From Providencia rettgeri (GTDB taxonomy: Bacteria > Pseudomonadota > Gammaproteobacteria > Enterobacterales > Enterobacteriaceae): a DNA stretch of 64,000 bases. The stretch covers positions 1,488,001 through 1,552,000 of the forward strand of contig NZ_CP053896.1 of NCBI RefSeq assembly GCF_013255915.1, given 5' to 3'. Under the pieces are notes generated by a model that searched no databases, was not told where the DNA came from, and saw nothing but the letters and a program-made list of their open reading frames with translations. The position numbers were made by a program, and so were the translations under genes. Position 1 is the first letter of the stretch, and every line of letters begins with the position of its first letter. This document shows positions 46,444 to 57,422 of the stretch, piece after piece.

Positions 46444-47607
46444 GTGAATCAGTCCACTACTATCATGCGCAAACGCGACAATGCATTCGTTCCTGTTGCA
46501 GGGTTAACGATTTTTGCTATTGCATCGGGTTATTTAATGAGCTTAATCCCATTATCGATGGGAAGTTTTGGTATTGATACGCAATATGCGGGTTGGTTAG
46601 CGAGTGCGTATTATATTGGTTTATTAATTGGCTCAATGTTAATTGAACCAATTATTGCCAAAATAGGCCATCGTCTCGCCTTTATTGGCTTTTTATTGAT
46701 GCTTGCCGCGACAGTTATTGTACTGCCGTGGACCCCGACCATTGAAGCTTGGTTGCCAAACCGCTTAGTTGCAGGGGTTGCAGTGGCGGGGATTTTTGTG
46801 GTTGTCGAATCTTGGTTATTGATTGGCGATAATCCGAAAGAGCGTGCTAAACGTTTAAGTTTTTATATGACGTCATTGTATGGCGGAACCACTCTTGGCC
46901 AGCTTGCTATTGGTGTTATTGGAACCCATGGTGCTTATCCGTTTATGGTGGTATTAGGGTTATTATTATTAGCGGTAATGCCACCGTTATTAGTACGTCA
47001 AGGCCAGCCAGAAAGTGGTTCGCATCAAAAACTGTCATTGAAAAAAATTGCTCGTTTAAGTAAACCTGCAATTATCGGTTGTATGGTTTCTGGTATTACC
47101 ATGGGGACTATCTATGGGTTAATGCCGTTATCATTGAAAAAAGACCAATTCACCACCGACCAAGTCGGTGTGTTGATGGCTTCAATTATTCTTGGTGGGA
47201 TGTTAATACAGCCAGTTGTTAGCAAATTATCTGTTTTAATGAGTAAAACCTTATTACTTGCGATGGTTTCATTATTAGGTGTTTTTGCTATGGGTGTTAT
47301 TTATATTTCGAGTGACTACTTAGTTATGATTGTCGCTTTAGCGCTACTCGGTATGTCAACTTTTGCCCTATATCCTGTGGCGATAACGTTGGCGTGTGAT
47401 AACTTAGATTCCTCCTATATCGTCGCAGCAACACAAGTGATGCTGTTTAGTTACAGTATAGGTTCAGCAATGGGGCCTATCGCAGCAGGGACGTTTTTAG
47501 GCCAACATAATGGTTTAGTGAATTTCTTCTTTATTGTGCTGTTAGTGACTGCGATTTATATGTTAATTGCGAGCTTACGTCGTAAAGCCAGTGTGTTAGC
47601 AAATTAA
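46444..47607 (+). CDS. MFS transporter, YcaD-like
   Basis: 387-residue major facilitator with about twelve transmembrane helices. Its overall pattern resembles E. coli YcaD: SAYYIGLLIGSMLIEPIIAKIGHR (loop 2-3 motif A region), RLVAGVAVAGIFVVVESWLL, YGGTTLGQL, SGITMGTIYGLMPLSL and FALYPVAITLACD. Substrate unknown. Start GTG at 46444 is preceded by GGAG at seven bases; an in-frame ATG at 46402 lacks a ribosome site. It ends at a strong terminator shared with the convergent TupA-like gene. Confidence 0.85.
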   Translation: MNQSTTIMRKRDNAFVPVAGLTIFAIASGYLMSLIPLSMGSFGIDTQYAGWLASAYYIGLLIGSMLIEPIIAKIGHRLAFIGFLLMLAATVIVLPWTPTIEAWLPNRLVAGVAVAGIFVVVESWLLIGDNPKERAKRLSFYMTSLYGGTTLGQLAIGVIGTHGAYPFMVVLGLLLLAVMPPLLVRQGQPESGSHQKLSLKKIARLSKPAIIGCMVSGITMGTIYGLMPLSLKKDQFTTDQVGVLMASIILGGMLIQPVVSKLSVLMSKTLLLAMVSLLGVFAMGVIYISSDYLVMIVALALLGMSTFALYPVAITLACDNLDSSYIVAATQVMLFSYSIGSAMGPIAAGTFLGQHNGLVNFFFIVLLVTAIYMLIASLRRKASVLAN

Positions 47608-47635
47608 TTTTATCGACAAATAAAACTGCTAAATA

Positions 47636-47668
47636 AAAGGCTCTGTGAATTACTTACAGGGCCTTTTT
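47636..47668 (+). terminator. Terminator of the MFS gene
   Basis: Stem AAAGGC(T)CTGT / ACAGGGCCTTT around a 9-nt loop, followed by TTTTTG. It lies 10 bp before the convergent TupA-like stop, so it probably bounds both genes. Confidence 0.85.
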
Positions 47669-47678
47669 GTCGTTCTAA

Positions 47679-48638
47679 TTATTTCTTTTTATTGACGGTT
47701 GAAGGTGACAGTTGTGCTTCAATGGGTGAATGCTTTGTATTACGTACAATGCGTTGCTCCCAAAGCTCCCCTAATTTGAAATCCCATGATAGCGGTGATA
47801 TTTCTGTTCTACCTGCATTTGGGGCAAATGTAAGTTCGCTGAAATACAAGGTATTTTCATCAGACATCAAAAAATCCGCACGGCAATAATCAAAAGGTGT
47901 GACGAGTATTTCCGCTAACCGTAACATTTCTTTGAATAGTGGTGGCTCAGATACGGGTTCCAGCATGTTTGGATAACCAAAAGTCACGGGTTGTAACTGC
48001 CAGTTGATATCATAAATATTAATAAATTCATTGCCAAATTCGTCTGAGTAATCAATCTCTGCATAGGCAGGCTTACCAGAGAAGCAATGGATCCTGCATG
48101 TTTCTGGTACTAACTTCCGGTTTTTATTAGCGAATAAATCAATATATTCTTCACACATAATTTGTGCGGGAATAGTTTTATAATGACGTTCTCGAGTAAT
48201 ATAGTAAAGGTTTTTAGTTAAATGAAAATCTAATTTATTTTTAGCTTTTAGCCAGTCAAAGTGTGCTTTATCGCGACAAATAATGCTACTACCACTGTCG
48301 TGATTGCATTTTAAAACGAAACGCTCTGGCAGTTTGTTTAGATCAATTTCATCGACACTTTTATAAGTGGCGATGATAGGTACTAAATATTCATTTCCTA
48401 TTGTTCGTGAGATATATTCCCTTACCGCGAGTTTATCTGCAAATTGTGAATATAATGGATTTTTATCTCGCAACATTCTGAAATTTACTTTCTCATTAAA
48501 ACTTTTTGGGGCTTTAAAATCAGGGCGGTAATTGAGTTTTTTAGTAAATTTATTAGTGAGATATGTTTTGTCACTCACTATGAGTGTACGTAATTTTTTT
48601 ATAAAATACTCTGCTTTTTTCATGCGAGCACCAACCAT
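47679..48638 (-). CDS. TupA-like ATP-grasp protein (surface polysaccharide modification)
   Basis: 319-residue protein of the ATPgrasp_TupA family, which adds amino acids or similar groups to cell-surface glycans (named after teichuronopeptide synthesis in Bacillus). Family marks are visible: APKSFNEKVNFRMLRDKNPLY, DKLAVREYI, the nucleotide-binding FVLKCNHDSGSSI, MCEEYIDLF, and the metal/ATP segment FDYCRADFLMSDENTLYFSELTFAPNAG. ATG at 48638 is used; ATG at 48623 is an alternative. No glycosyltransferase or polysaccharide genes lie nearby, so it is an orphan, and its low GC suggests acquisition. Confidence 0.82.
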   Translation of the reverse strand: MVGARMKKAEYFIKKLRTLIVSDKTYLTNKFTKKLNYRPDFKAPKSFNEKVNFRMLRDKNPLYSQFADKLAVREYISRTIGNEYLVPIIATYKSVDEIDLNKLPERFVLKCNHDSGSSIICRDKAHFDWLKAKNKLDFHLTKNLYYITRERHYKTIPAQIMCEEYIDLFANKNRKLVPETCRIHCFSGKPAYAEIDYSDEFGNEFINIYDINWQLQPVTFGYPNMLEPVSEPPLFKEMLRLAEILVTPFDYCRADFLMSDENTLYFSELTFAPNAGRTEISPLSWDFKLGELWEQRIVRNTKHSPIEAQLSPSTVNKKK

Positions 48639-48996
48639 TCTAAAATTGTAGTGTGTAATTAAAATCTAATTTTTATTTGATTATATTTTTTATAACTTAA
48701 ATAAAGCATCAATAAATGTAACGGTCAATTTAATAATTTCTTAATAAATAAATATTAAACAAAAGATAAATAATGTTCATTTTGTTAATAATAGCCGGAT
48801 ATCCGTACACTTTTATATCAATAATTCAATCGATCGTTTTAATTATTCGTCATTAATAATAAGGGTATTGTTTATTTAAAGTGTAACAAAAGTAAAGAAG
48901 ATAGACCTTAAGGATTTATTTAGATAATGTCCCTCCTAAAATAAGGGAATAGAGGGGACATTTGAGAGAATTGTTATTTATAACTTACTAAGATAA
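48639..48996. other. AT-rich intergenic region with terminator-like inverted repeat
   Basis: 358 bp between the desaturase and TupA-like genes, both on the minus strand. An inverted repeat AATGTCCCTC (48926-48935) / GAGGGGACATT (48952-48962), pairing with one bulged G, lies 34 bp past the desaturase stop and probably terminates it. The rest is AT-rich and holds the TupA-like promoter. Confidence 0.5.
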
Positions 48997-50094
48997 CTAT
49001 TTTAATGGCGGCTGCCCCATCTTTTTTAGGAATCTTATTTGAGCCGCAACGAGTTGTTTGTAATCAATACAACGATATGGCATATCATATTGCTGCGCCA
49101 ATTGGGCTAAGATGCGAGCTAAAGCAGGGTAATGGCGGTGATGCCAATGAGGAAAAATATGATGTGTAAGATGGTAGTTTAGTCCCCCAGTTAAACGCCA
49201 TAAATAATGGGGGGTCGGTAGCCAGTCACAAGCCGTGACAAAATTATGATGGTACCAACCATGCTTGATCTGTTTATCTTCAGGCGCAGTGAAAAACTGC
49301 GTCTCTGCCCAATGTGTACCGAGTAATAAATAAATGACAAAAATGGATGCAATCATTTGGCTCAATAAGTAAGTGATAAGTATTGTTGTTAAGCTGATCC
49401 CATGGCTGTGAGCCACTAGCAGTGGGGTGCCAATCATTAATATTAAGTGACATACTTTGCTACCTAAAAATAGCGTCCAACCCAGTTTACCCTGTAAAAC
49501 TTTCTGTGTTTTTAAGCGTGTTTTCCCTGTTCTGTCCGACCAATCAAAAACCAGTGCAATCCATGTGAGTGATAATGATGCAACGAAAGGCCAATAAATA
49601 TGTTGATATTTCATGAAAGGCCGCCAGCGTTGAAATGGCGTTTGGCGGAATATACCATTTTCTTCAGTATCTAAATCATAATGCTCAATGTTGGCATAGT
49701 GATGGTGATAATGAACATGGCGTGTACGCCAAAACTCTGGCTCTAAACCTAAAGGTAATGTCACTAAACGGCCAAATAACCGATTTTTCCAGCTTGATTT
49801 AAATAAGGTATTATGACAGGCATCGTGCTGGCCAATCACATTCAATAGCATGATGAGTAAAACAAATACAAAATAGGATAATATGTAAATTGAGGTAGAT
49901 GTTGTTATGAGTGTTGGCAGGTAACTCAGAAGAGCAAAAATAAACAAGATAGCAATTGCAGTAAGATCATATCGGCTGGCAAATACGTGATCTTGCTTAG
50001 TTTGCAGATATTCTTGACTAGCTTGTTTTAATGCAGCATGAAATTGTTGTTCGTTAGCATTTGCGAACGTGAGTTCGAAGTCAGTGTGATGCAT
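48997..50094 (-). CDS. Membrane fatty acid desaturase
   Basis: 365-residue di-iron membrane desaturase that introduces a cis double bond into lipid acyl chains. The three histidine boxes are intact: HDACH (His90-His94), HVHYHHH (residues 126-132) and HLTHHIFPHWHH near residue 310. Four to six hydrophobic segments surround them. It resembles the linoleoyl-CoA/DesA3-type front-end group, but regioselectivity cannot be read. E. coli lacks such a gene and makes unsaturated fatty acids anaerobically, so this is an added oxygen-dependent route. It is flanked by AT-rich spacers, with no redox partner gene nearby. Confidence 0.87.
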   Translation of the reverse strand: MHHTDFELTFANANEQQFHAALKQASQEYLQTKQDHVFASRYDLTAIAILFIFALLSYLPTLITTSTSIYILSYFVFVLLIMLLNVIGQHDACHNTLFKSSWKNRLFGRLVTLPLGLEPEFWRTRHVHYHHHYANIEHYDLDTEENGIFRQTPFQRWRPFMKYQHIYWPFVASLSLTWIALVFDWSDRTGKTRLKTQKVLQGKLGWTLFLGSKVCHLILMIGTPLLVAHSHGISLTTILITYLLSQMIASIFVIYLLLGTHWAETQFFTAPEDKQIKHGWYHHNFVTACDWLPTPHYLWRLTGGLNYHLTHHIFPHWHHRHYPALARILAQLAQQYDMPYRCIDYKQLVAAQIRFLKKMGQPPLK

Positions 50095-50650
50095 GCTACT
50101 CTCATTTGAGGTTATCTTCTTTTAATTAAAGAGTATATCTTCACTAAGTAAAGCGTCGCAAAATAAATATGAAGGGGGAGAAATATTTCGACTTATTCTG
50201 AATCAATTTTTATCAAGAATAATAATTTTTGGTATTTTGGATGAATATTTTTGAGAAATATCGATATAAATTGAGGATTTGTGCAAAGTAAACAATTAAA
50301 TACGAGTTAACCATTAATTAAACTGATATATATTCTATAAAGTATTTGGTCAAAACACGTACTTATTAATTTTCTGAAATATAAAAACTAGCTACATCCT
50401 TGTAGAGTGATCCTTTAATATTAAGGTATCAGGGAAAAATGTGTCTGTCTGTAATAAATTATGTGAAAAAAATACTCAATCTAATTTAAGTTGTTAATAA
50501 TAAAATATAGTTATCATTTTAGATGGGTTTGTTTTAATTATCCATTATATTTGTTTTACTTAAGCTAAATTAGGAGCTTGCCTATATGAATAATGCGTCA
50601 ACATGATGAAATAGCCACAGATAAATTATTTTTCGAATAAGGAATGTTAT
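50095..50650. other. AT-rich intergenic region
   Basis: 556 bp between divergent desaturase and DUF1090 genes. I see no ORF, RNA gene or repeat. It should contain both promoters, but no specific operator could be assigned. Confidence 0.4.
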
Positions 50651-50977
50651 ATGAAAAAAATACTGTTAATAATTTTATCAACACTGATTATTCCTGTGTC
50701 CGCTCAAGCAGGTTATCAATATTATGGTTGTGATAAAAAAATCTATCAACTAGAGAAACAGCTAAAATACGCCAAAATGCATGGTAACCGAAATAGAGTT
50801 GCGGGGTTAGAGCGCGCTATTTCAAATGTACAAAATAACTGTTACGACCATTATTCGGGGGCGACTGGGCCAACAAAATTAAATCATCGTTATAGCTTTA
50901 CTGAAGCAGATCGTTTAGAGCAGCAGATAGAAGCATTACAAGATGAAATAGAACGCTTAAAAGCGGCTAAAAATTAA
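50651..50977 (+). CDS. DUF1090 family periplasmic protein (YqjC-like)
   Basis: 108-residue exported protein of the DUF1090 family, like E. coli YqjC. Signal peptide MKKILLIILSTLIIPVSAQA is followed by GYQYYGCDKKIYQLEKQLKYAKMHGNRNRVAGLERAISNV, whose Cys pair (Cys27 and Cys64) and HGNxxRVAGLExAL block define the family, then a short C-terminal coiled coil. Function is unknown. Start ATG at 50651 follows AAGGAATG. Confidence 0.88.
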   Translation: MKKILLIILSTLIIPVSAQAGYQYYGCDKKIYQLEKQLKYAKMHGNRNRVAGLERAISNVQNNCYDHYSGATGPTKLNHRYSFTEADRLEQQIEALQDEIERLKAAKN

Positions 50978-51164
50978 CTCAATACGTAATATTAAAATCA
51001 AATATTATTTATAAGCTAAAAACCGTGTTGGATGAATTTAGCGCTATAGCTGCTTGTCGTAATTATTGTCATATTCACTTTAATTGTTGTCTAGCTATAG
51101 CGCATTGAATTAATCAGTGAAATAATAAGTTAACGTCGTTTTTTAACATTGTATACTTTTTATT

Positions 51165-52082
51165 ATGGTTATTCGTCCTCATCAACACTGGTTTTTTCGG
51201 TTATTCGACTGGCATGGCTCTGTACTGTCAAAAATAACATTTCGGCTTTCTCTAAATATAATGATATCAATCGTAGCAGTACTAAGTTTCCAATGGTACG
51301 AGCGATTAGGTATACATTTAACAATAGCCCCCTTTAGCTTACTAGGGATTGCCATCGCAATATTCCTAGGTTTTCGCAATAATGCATGTTACAGCCGCTT
51401 GATTGAGGCTCGCACACTCTGGGCTTCGTTATTAATTAACCAAAGAAATATTCTAAGAAATATTAAAGGGTTATTACCTAATGATCAGGCCGCCCAAAAG
51501 GAATTTGCTAATTTGCTGATTGCTTTTGGTTGGAGCCTTAAACATGAATTAAGGAAAACCAGCCCAATCATTGATATGTATAGGTTATTACCCCGTACTA
51601 TTTTTGATGAGGTTATCCGAAGTCCGTTTCCCACTAGCCGAATATTATTGCAGATTGGCCTAAAGGTGGGGGAATTACGCGATAAAAAAGTCATCAGTGA
51701 TGTACTCTTTCAAGCTATTAATAAAGATATTAATGCTCTATCGGAAGTTCTTGGCGGCTGCGAACGTATTGCGAACACGCCGATCCCGTTTGCTTATACA
51801 CTAATTTTGCAGCGAACTGTTTACTTATTTTGTTCGTTACTTCCATTTGCATTGGTTGTTGACCTACATTATATGACGCCATTTGTTTCTGTTTTTATTT
51901 CTTACACTTTTTTAGCGTGGGATGCACTAGCCGAGGAACTTGAAGATCCTTTTGGGACTGCTGCAAATGATTTACCGCTGAATGCCATTTGTAATAGTAT
52001 TGAACGCAATGCATTGGATATGTTAGATATTCAACCACTTCCCCCTCAGTACCAGCCAGATAAATATTTTAACTTGTTGTAG
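51165..52082 (+). CDS. yneE: Bestrophin-like channel protein YneE
   Basis: 305-residue bestrophin/UPF0187 membrane protein; a Klebsiella homologue forms a pentameric sodium channel. Strong similarity to E. coli YneE: HWFFRLFDWHGSVLSKI, GIAIAIFLGFRNNACYSRLIEAR, GGCERIANTPIPFAYTLILQRTVYLFC, LPFALVVDLHYMTPFVS and the acidic AEELEDPFGTAANDLPL motif near the C-terminus that corresponds to the calcium-clasp region of animal bestrophins. The Shine-Dalgarno sequence before 51165 is weak. It is co-directional with frmRAB but separated by an operator region. Confidence 0.92.
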   Translation: MVIRPHQHWFFRLFDWHGSVLSKITFRLSLNIMISIVAVLSFQWYERLGIHLTIAPFSLLGIAIAIFLGFRNNACYSRLIEARTLWASLLINQRNILRNIKGLLPNDQAAQKEFANLLIAFGWSLKHELRKTSPIIDMYRLLPRTIFDEVIRSPFPTSRILLQIGLKVGELRDKKVISDVLFQAINKDINALSEVLGGCERIANTPIPFAYTLILQRTVYLFCSLLPFALVVDLHYMTPFVSVFISYTFLAWDALAEELEDPFGTAANDLPLNAICNSIERNALDMLDIQPLPPQYQPDKYFNLL

Positions 52083-52236
52083 TGCTAATCTATTCATTCT
52101 TGAAGACAGTAAAGCGTGATATTCACGTTTTACTGTTTCTCCTTATTTCTCTTTCCTCTTTTTTCTTTTCTATCGAATATTATTTTGTCTTTTTGGGTCA
52201 TACAAATCAGGAATTCTGTACAGATAATCTTATCAA

Positions 52237-52260
52237 TACTATACTCCCCCTATGTATACT
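52237..52260. promoter_or_regulatory. Candidate FrmR operator
   Basis: ATACTATACTCCCCCTATGT followed by ATACT: a C5 tract flanked by AT-rich inverted arms (ATAC/GTAT), the form expected for RcnR/FrmR-family operators, placed just upstream of frmR. Known: FrmR represses frmRAB until formaldehyde modifies it. Confidence 0.75.
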
Positions 52261-52274
52261 AAAGGGGCTTAAAT

Positions 52275-53677
<1,403 letters not shown>

Positions 53678-53687
53678 GGAGTCTTTG

Positions 53688-54524
53688 ATGGAGAGAATTG
53701 AACGCTATGCGTGTTTTGGGGGCTGGCAGGATGTTTATCAACATCAATCCACCGTGCTCGGCTGTGAAATGAAGTTCGCAGCTTTTCTACCACCACAAGC
53801 GAAAACAACCGTCTGCCCAGTGATTTATTGGTTATCAGGGTTAACCTGTAATGAACAAAATTTTATTACTAAGGCGGGAGCCCAACAATTTGCGGCAGAA
53901 CATGGCGTGGTTATAATCGCAACAGATACTAGCCCTCGCGGTACTGAGGTTGCTGATGACGAGGCTTATGATTTAGGACAAGGCGCAGGTTTTTATGTGA
54001 ATGCTCTGCAAGCTCCGTGGAGTCATCATTACAGAATGTATGATTATATTGTGTCTGAACTACCTGATTTAATCGAAACACATTTGCCTGTATCTGATAA
54101 ACGTTCTATTTTTGGCCATTCTATGGGTGGACACGGGGCTTTAATGATTGGCTTACGAAATGCAGGCCGATATTCTAGTTTATCTGCATTTTCTCCTATT
54201 GTTGCTCCAACCCAAGTTCCTTGGGGGCGCAAAGCCTTTATGGCTTATCTGGGGGAAGAAACAGCTAGCTGGTCTCAATATGACACTGTTGAATTAATCG
54301 GAAAAGCGGAGGCTATTCCACCTATTTTAGTGGATGTAGGCACTGCGGATCCTTTCTATCAAGAACAATTAAAACCCGAGTTATTTGCAGATATTTGTGA
54401 CAAAAAGCAATTTGAATATCGTTTGAATTTACGTGATGGATATGACCACAGTTACTATTTTATTAGTAGCTTTATTGGTGAACATATTGAATTTCATGCA
54501 CGCTATTTAAACGATAATAGCTGA
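53688..54524 (+). CDS. frmB: S-formylglutathione hydrolase
   Basis: Esterase-D-family alpha/beta hydrolase completing formaldehyde detoxification to formate and glutathione. The 278-residue protein has the oxyanion region YWLSGLTCNEQNF, nucleophile Ser in FGHSMGGHGAL, the Asp in VDVGTADPF and the His in DGYDHSYYF. Start is ATG at 53688 preceded by AAGGAG; upstream in-frame codons overlap frmA and are not used. It could equally be called YeiG-type, but the operon context supports frmB. Confidence 0.95.
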   Translation: MERIERYACFGGWQDVYQHQSTVLGCEMKFAAFLPPQAKTTVCPVIYWLSGLTCNEQNFITKAGAQQFAAEHGVVIIATDTSPRGTEVADDEAYDLGQGAGFYVNALQAPWSHHYRMYDYIVSELPDLIETHLPVSDKRSIFGHSMGGHGALMIGLRNAGRYSSLSAFSPIVAPTQVPWGRKAFMAYLGEETASWSQYDTVELIGKAEAIPPILVDVGTADPFYQEQLKPELFADICDKKQFEYRLNLRDGYDHSYYFISSFIGEHIEFHARYLNDNS

Positions 54525-54530
54525 GTATGG

Positions 54531-54592
54531 TAGTGTTAGGTATATTGTAGTGTTAGATATATTGTAGGGTGAGGCCAATAGTTGGTTTCACC
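54531..54592 (+). terminator. 17-bp tandem repeat and terminator-like hairpin after frmB
   Basis: TAGTGTTAG(G/A)TATATTG occurs twice in tandem (54531-54547 and 54548-54564). A hairpin follows at 54568-54592, with arms GGTGA..CCAA / TTGG..TCACC, ending in TTGCTATTCC. The hairpin lies between frmB and the convergent HEAT-repeat gene. Confidence 0.55.
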
Positions 54593-54628
54593 TTGCTATT
54601 CCTTAACGTTTTAATCATGCCTAAATCG

Positions 54629-54847
54629 CTACTCTAACCCTCCATGGGAGAGCTTGCTGATTGCTTTAATCGCACTGATTGCGACATCTTTATTTGGGTC
54701 ATTACATAATTCAAGTAGTCGATTAATCGTATTATGTTGTTTCAGTCGTATTTTACAATCACCTAAAGCGGATATGGCAGCTATTTTTACATCATCATTT
54801 TTTCTTTTCGTTAAATCAAGTAATGTATTTATGACTTTGTTATCCAT
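54629..54847 (-). CDS. Mini HEAT-repeat protein 1
   Basis: 72-residue protein consisting almost wholly of two HEAT-like helical hairpins: NDDVKIAAISALGD and NKDVAISAIKAISKLS show the DVRxxAxxALG signature. It has no signal peptide and no other domain. ATG at 54847 follows AGGA at six bases. It is about 70% identical (hand alignment, 49 of 68) to the gene at 55113-55325, so the two arose by tandem duplication. HEAT repeats bind proteins or nucleic acids; the partner is unknown. Confidence 0.78.
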   Translation of the reverse strand: MDNKVINTLLDLTKRKNDDVKIAAISALGDCKIRLKQHNTINRLLELCNDPNKDVAISAIKAISKLSHGGLE

Positions 54848-55112
54848 CTTTTATCCTAATCAGGGTATTAAGAAATAAAGTTAATTAAAATCCATTTGTT
54901 TCAAAATATTAATTTCAATGTAGAGATGCTACTAAATGAAAGAATTTGTTAATATCAAAAAACACAACTAATATGGATATAGTATGATTAGGTTTGTGTA
55001 TGAATAGGTAGCAAAAATCATACCTATTCATATATAGGGATTAGAAAGATTAAATAAGATTAATTAAAAAACCTGTGCTTTAACGGATTGATAAAAAAAT
55101 ATTATTTGTATA

Positions 55113-55325
55113 CTAAAAATGGTGGGAGAGTTTACTCAGTGCCTTTATTGCAGACACCGCAACATCCTTATTGGGATCTCTACAGAGTTCAATTAAACGG
55201 TTGATCGCATTTTGTTGTTCAACGGTCGCTTTATAATCACCTAATGCGGAAATAGCTGCAATTTTAACATCATCATTTCCACGATGTGTTAATTCAATTA
55301 ATGTTTCAATTATGTTATTTTCCAT
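55113..55325 (-). CDS. Mini HEAT-repeat protein 2 (paralogue)
   Basis: 70-residue paralogue of the downstream gene, again with two HEAT hairpins (NDDVKIAAISALGD, NKDVAVSAIKALSKLS). ATG at 55325 follows AAAGGG at five bases. The two genes point the same way but are 265 bp apart, so they may have separate promoters. The most conserved residues are in the inner helices, while surface residues around KATVEQQNA differ, which suggests diverged partners. Not part of the hmu operon, which terminates upstream. Confidence 0.78.
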   Translation of the reverse strand: MENNIIETLIELTHRGNDDVKIAAISALGDYKATVEQQNAINRLIELCRDPNKDVAVSAIKALSKLSHHF

Positions 55326-55579
55326 GTAAACCCTTTGAAATACCTATGCGATACCAAGGTATTCTAAGTGAATTTACTTGAGATTTATTTTTGAAATTTA
55401 ATGCTTTATTAATACATTATATAGATTTTACGCATTTTCAGGCTATTAACTATCTTATTAACTAGAGTGCATTAAGAGAGTAAGGATTATTGATATAAAA
55501 AATTTAAAATATTAAAAGACATTAGTTATCTATTAAAATAGATATGACTAAATAATTTTTTATTAAGGTAAAAATAATA

Positions 55580-55617
55580 AAGCACTTTACCTTTAAAATG
55601 AGTTAAATAAAGTGCTT
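55580..55617 (-). terminator. Terminator of the hmu operon
   Basis: Stem AAGCACTTT/AAAGTGCTT (55580-55588 and 55609-55617), extendable with AATA/TATT; on the minus strand it is followed by the T-rich TTATTATTTTT. It lies 13 bp after the hmuV stop. Confidence 0.8.
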
Positions 55618-55629
55618 ATTAAGCCTGAG

Positions 55630-56418
55630 TTAGTGACGTAAATAAACGTGAGGCGTGTTATTTTCAGGGTGTTGAGTAACACCTAAGTCAGCTTGATACC
55701 AACGAGTTAAGTTTTCAGTCGTTAAAACATCGGTAGGGGAACCTTGAGCGACAAGCTTTCCATTATGAATTAATAACACTTTATCTGCATATAATGCGGT
55801 TAGATTAAGGTCATGTAATACACAGCAAACACCTAACGGTCGTTGACGTGTAAGTTGATGTAGTAACCGTAAGCTATGCTGTTGATGATATAGATCAAGC
55901 GCAGAAGTGGGTTCATCGAGAAACAAGCATGCGGGTTGAGCTGTCGGTTGCCATAATTGTGCTAATACTCGAGCTAATTGAACGCGTTGCTGCTCACCCC
56001 CTGAAAGTTGGCGGTAATCCCGCTGCCGCAATGATTGGCAACTGGTTTGTGCTAACGCTTCATTGATGGCGGTGTGTTTATATTCTGAACCATAGGGGGT
56101 TCTGCCCATTGCAACCACATCTTCAACAGTAAAAGCAAATTGCAAATGGCTATTCTGTTTCATCACAGCACGTTTTCGGGCTAACGCATTATGGTCCCAG
56201 TCAGTCATTGCTCGGCCTTCAATAAAGCATGTGCCATGAGTCGGGGTATTATAGCCTGTTAGTAATTTTAATAGACTGGATTTCCCTGCGCCATTTGGCC
56301 CAATGATCACCACAAATTCCCCTTGATCAATCGATAAACTCACATTATCTATAAGCGTCTTTTCACTGATTTTATATGATAAATTTTGTGCTTCTAACAA
56401 GAGCGATTTTGTTTGCAT
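55630..56418 (-). CDS. hmuV: Haemin ABC transporter ATP-binding protein HmuV
   Basis: 262-residue ATPase driving haem import through HmuU. Walker [11 protein letters not shown]-loop region, signature [12 protein letters not shown], Walker [13 protein letters not shown] and H-loop VLHDLN are intact. The start is ATG at 56418, with GGAGGATC upstream inside the end of hmuU; the longer frame to 56457 overlaps hmuU and is not used. It is the last gene of hmuRSTUV. Confidence 0.95.
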   Translation of the reverse strand: MQTKSLLLEAQNLSYKISEKTLIDNVSLSIDQGEFVVIIGPNGAGKSSLLKLLTGYNTPTHGTCFIEGRAMTDWDHNALARKRAVMKQNSHLQFAFTVEDVVAMGRTPYGSEYKHTAINEALAQTSCQSLRQRDYRQLSGGEQQRVQLARVLAQLWQPTAQPACLFLDEPTSALDLYHQQHSLRLLHQLTRQRPLGVCCVLHDLNLTALYADKVLLIHNGKLVAQGSPTDVLTTENLTRWYQADLGVTQHPENNTPHVYLRH

Positions 56419-56420
56419 TT

Positions 56421-57422
56421 TTAGATCCTCCCCGAAGGCTGCCGTAAAATTAGCCATAAGAAGTAGGGGCCACCAATTAACCCTGTCAGTAAACCAACAG
56501 GAATTTCAGCAGGTGCAACCGCAGTCCTTGCTACAGTATCGGCAATAAGTAATAAGCCCGCACCTACGATAGCGGAACCAGGAATTAACCAACGATGGTC
56601 TGGCCCGAGAGTCATGCGAATGAGATGGGGAACAACGAGACCGACAAAACCAATAACACCGCTCATGGCAACCGCACAACCAACTAACATGGCGCTGAGG
56701 AATAATAAAATAAACTTGGTACGCTCAACATTGAGCCCAAGGTAATGGGCGTCTTCGTCCCCTAATTGTAGGATATTAAGCTTACTTCCTTGTGTTAAAC
56801 AGATAATACAAATAGGAAGAATAACTGAAGCGGCGATGGCCAATGATGCCCAGTCAACATTACCGAGCGTGCCCATCATCCATAAGCTAAATGTTCTGAG
56901 TTGTTGGTCATTACTGATATAACTAAGAACACCGATGAATGACATACACAGCGCATTGATAGCGATACCCGCGAGAAGTAGTTTTGCGAGGTTACCATTT
57001 GATGAACGATTTAAGCTAAAAATAATAAAAGATACGGCTAGGCTACCAATAAAAGCAGCAGCGACATGGCCATAACCTTGCATCACGGTGGGTAATGAAA
57101 CAGAGAAAACAATAAATGCGGCAACGGATAAAGCCGCGCCACTACTGATACCGAGTAAGCTAGGATCAGCGAGGGGGTTACGGAATAACCCTTGCATAAT
57201 GGCGCCAGATACTGCTAAGGCAAGGCCAACTAAGATGGCAATTAACACGCGAGGAAGGCGGATATTCAGCCATATCTGCCAATCCGAGTCTGTGGCAGAT
57301 GCCTGCCACAGTGCTTTTAATGAGAAGTTCATTGCGCCGGCATTCGACGCGATGAGAACTAAACCGCCAAGTGCTAACAATAATACGATAATCACCAAAA
57401 ATGGGTTTTTAAAGCGACTCAT
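56421..57422 (-). CDS. hmuU: Haemin ABC transporter permease HmuU
   Basis: 333-residue FecCD-family permease with about ten transmembrane helices. Family motifs: [62 protein letters not shown] and [18 protein letters not shown]. It overlaps hmuT by four bases (ATGA) and is followed by hmuV after two bases, implying tight translational coupling. Confidence 0.96.
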   Translation of the reverse strand: MSRFKNPFLVIIVLLLALGGLVLIASNAGAMNFSLKALWQASATDSDWQIWLNIRLPRVLIAILVGLALAVSGAIMQGLFRNPLADPSLLGISSGAALSVAAFIVFSVSLPTVMQGYGHVAAAFIGSLAVSFIIFSLNRSSNGNLAKLLLAGIAINALCMSFIGVLSYISNDQQLRTFSLWMMGTLGNVDWASLAIAASVILPICIICLTQGSKLNILQLGDEDAHYLGLNVERTKFILLFLSAMLVGCAVAMSGVIGFVGLVVPHLIRMTLGPDHRWLIPGSAIVGAGLLLIADTVARTAVAPAEIPVGLLTGLIGGPYFLWLILRQPSGRI

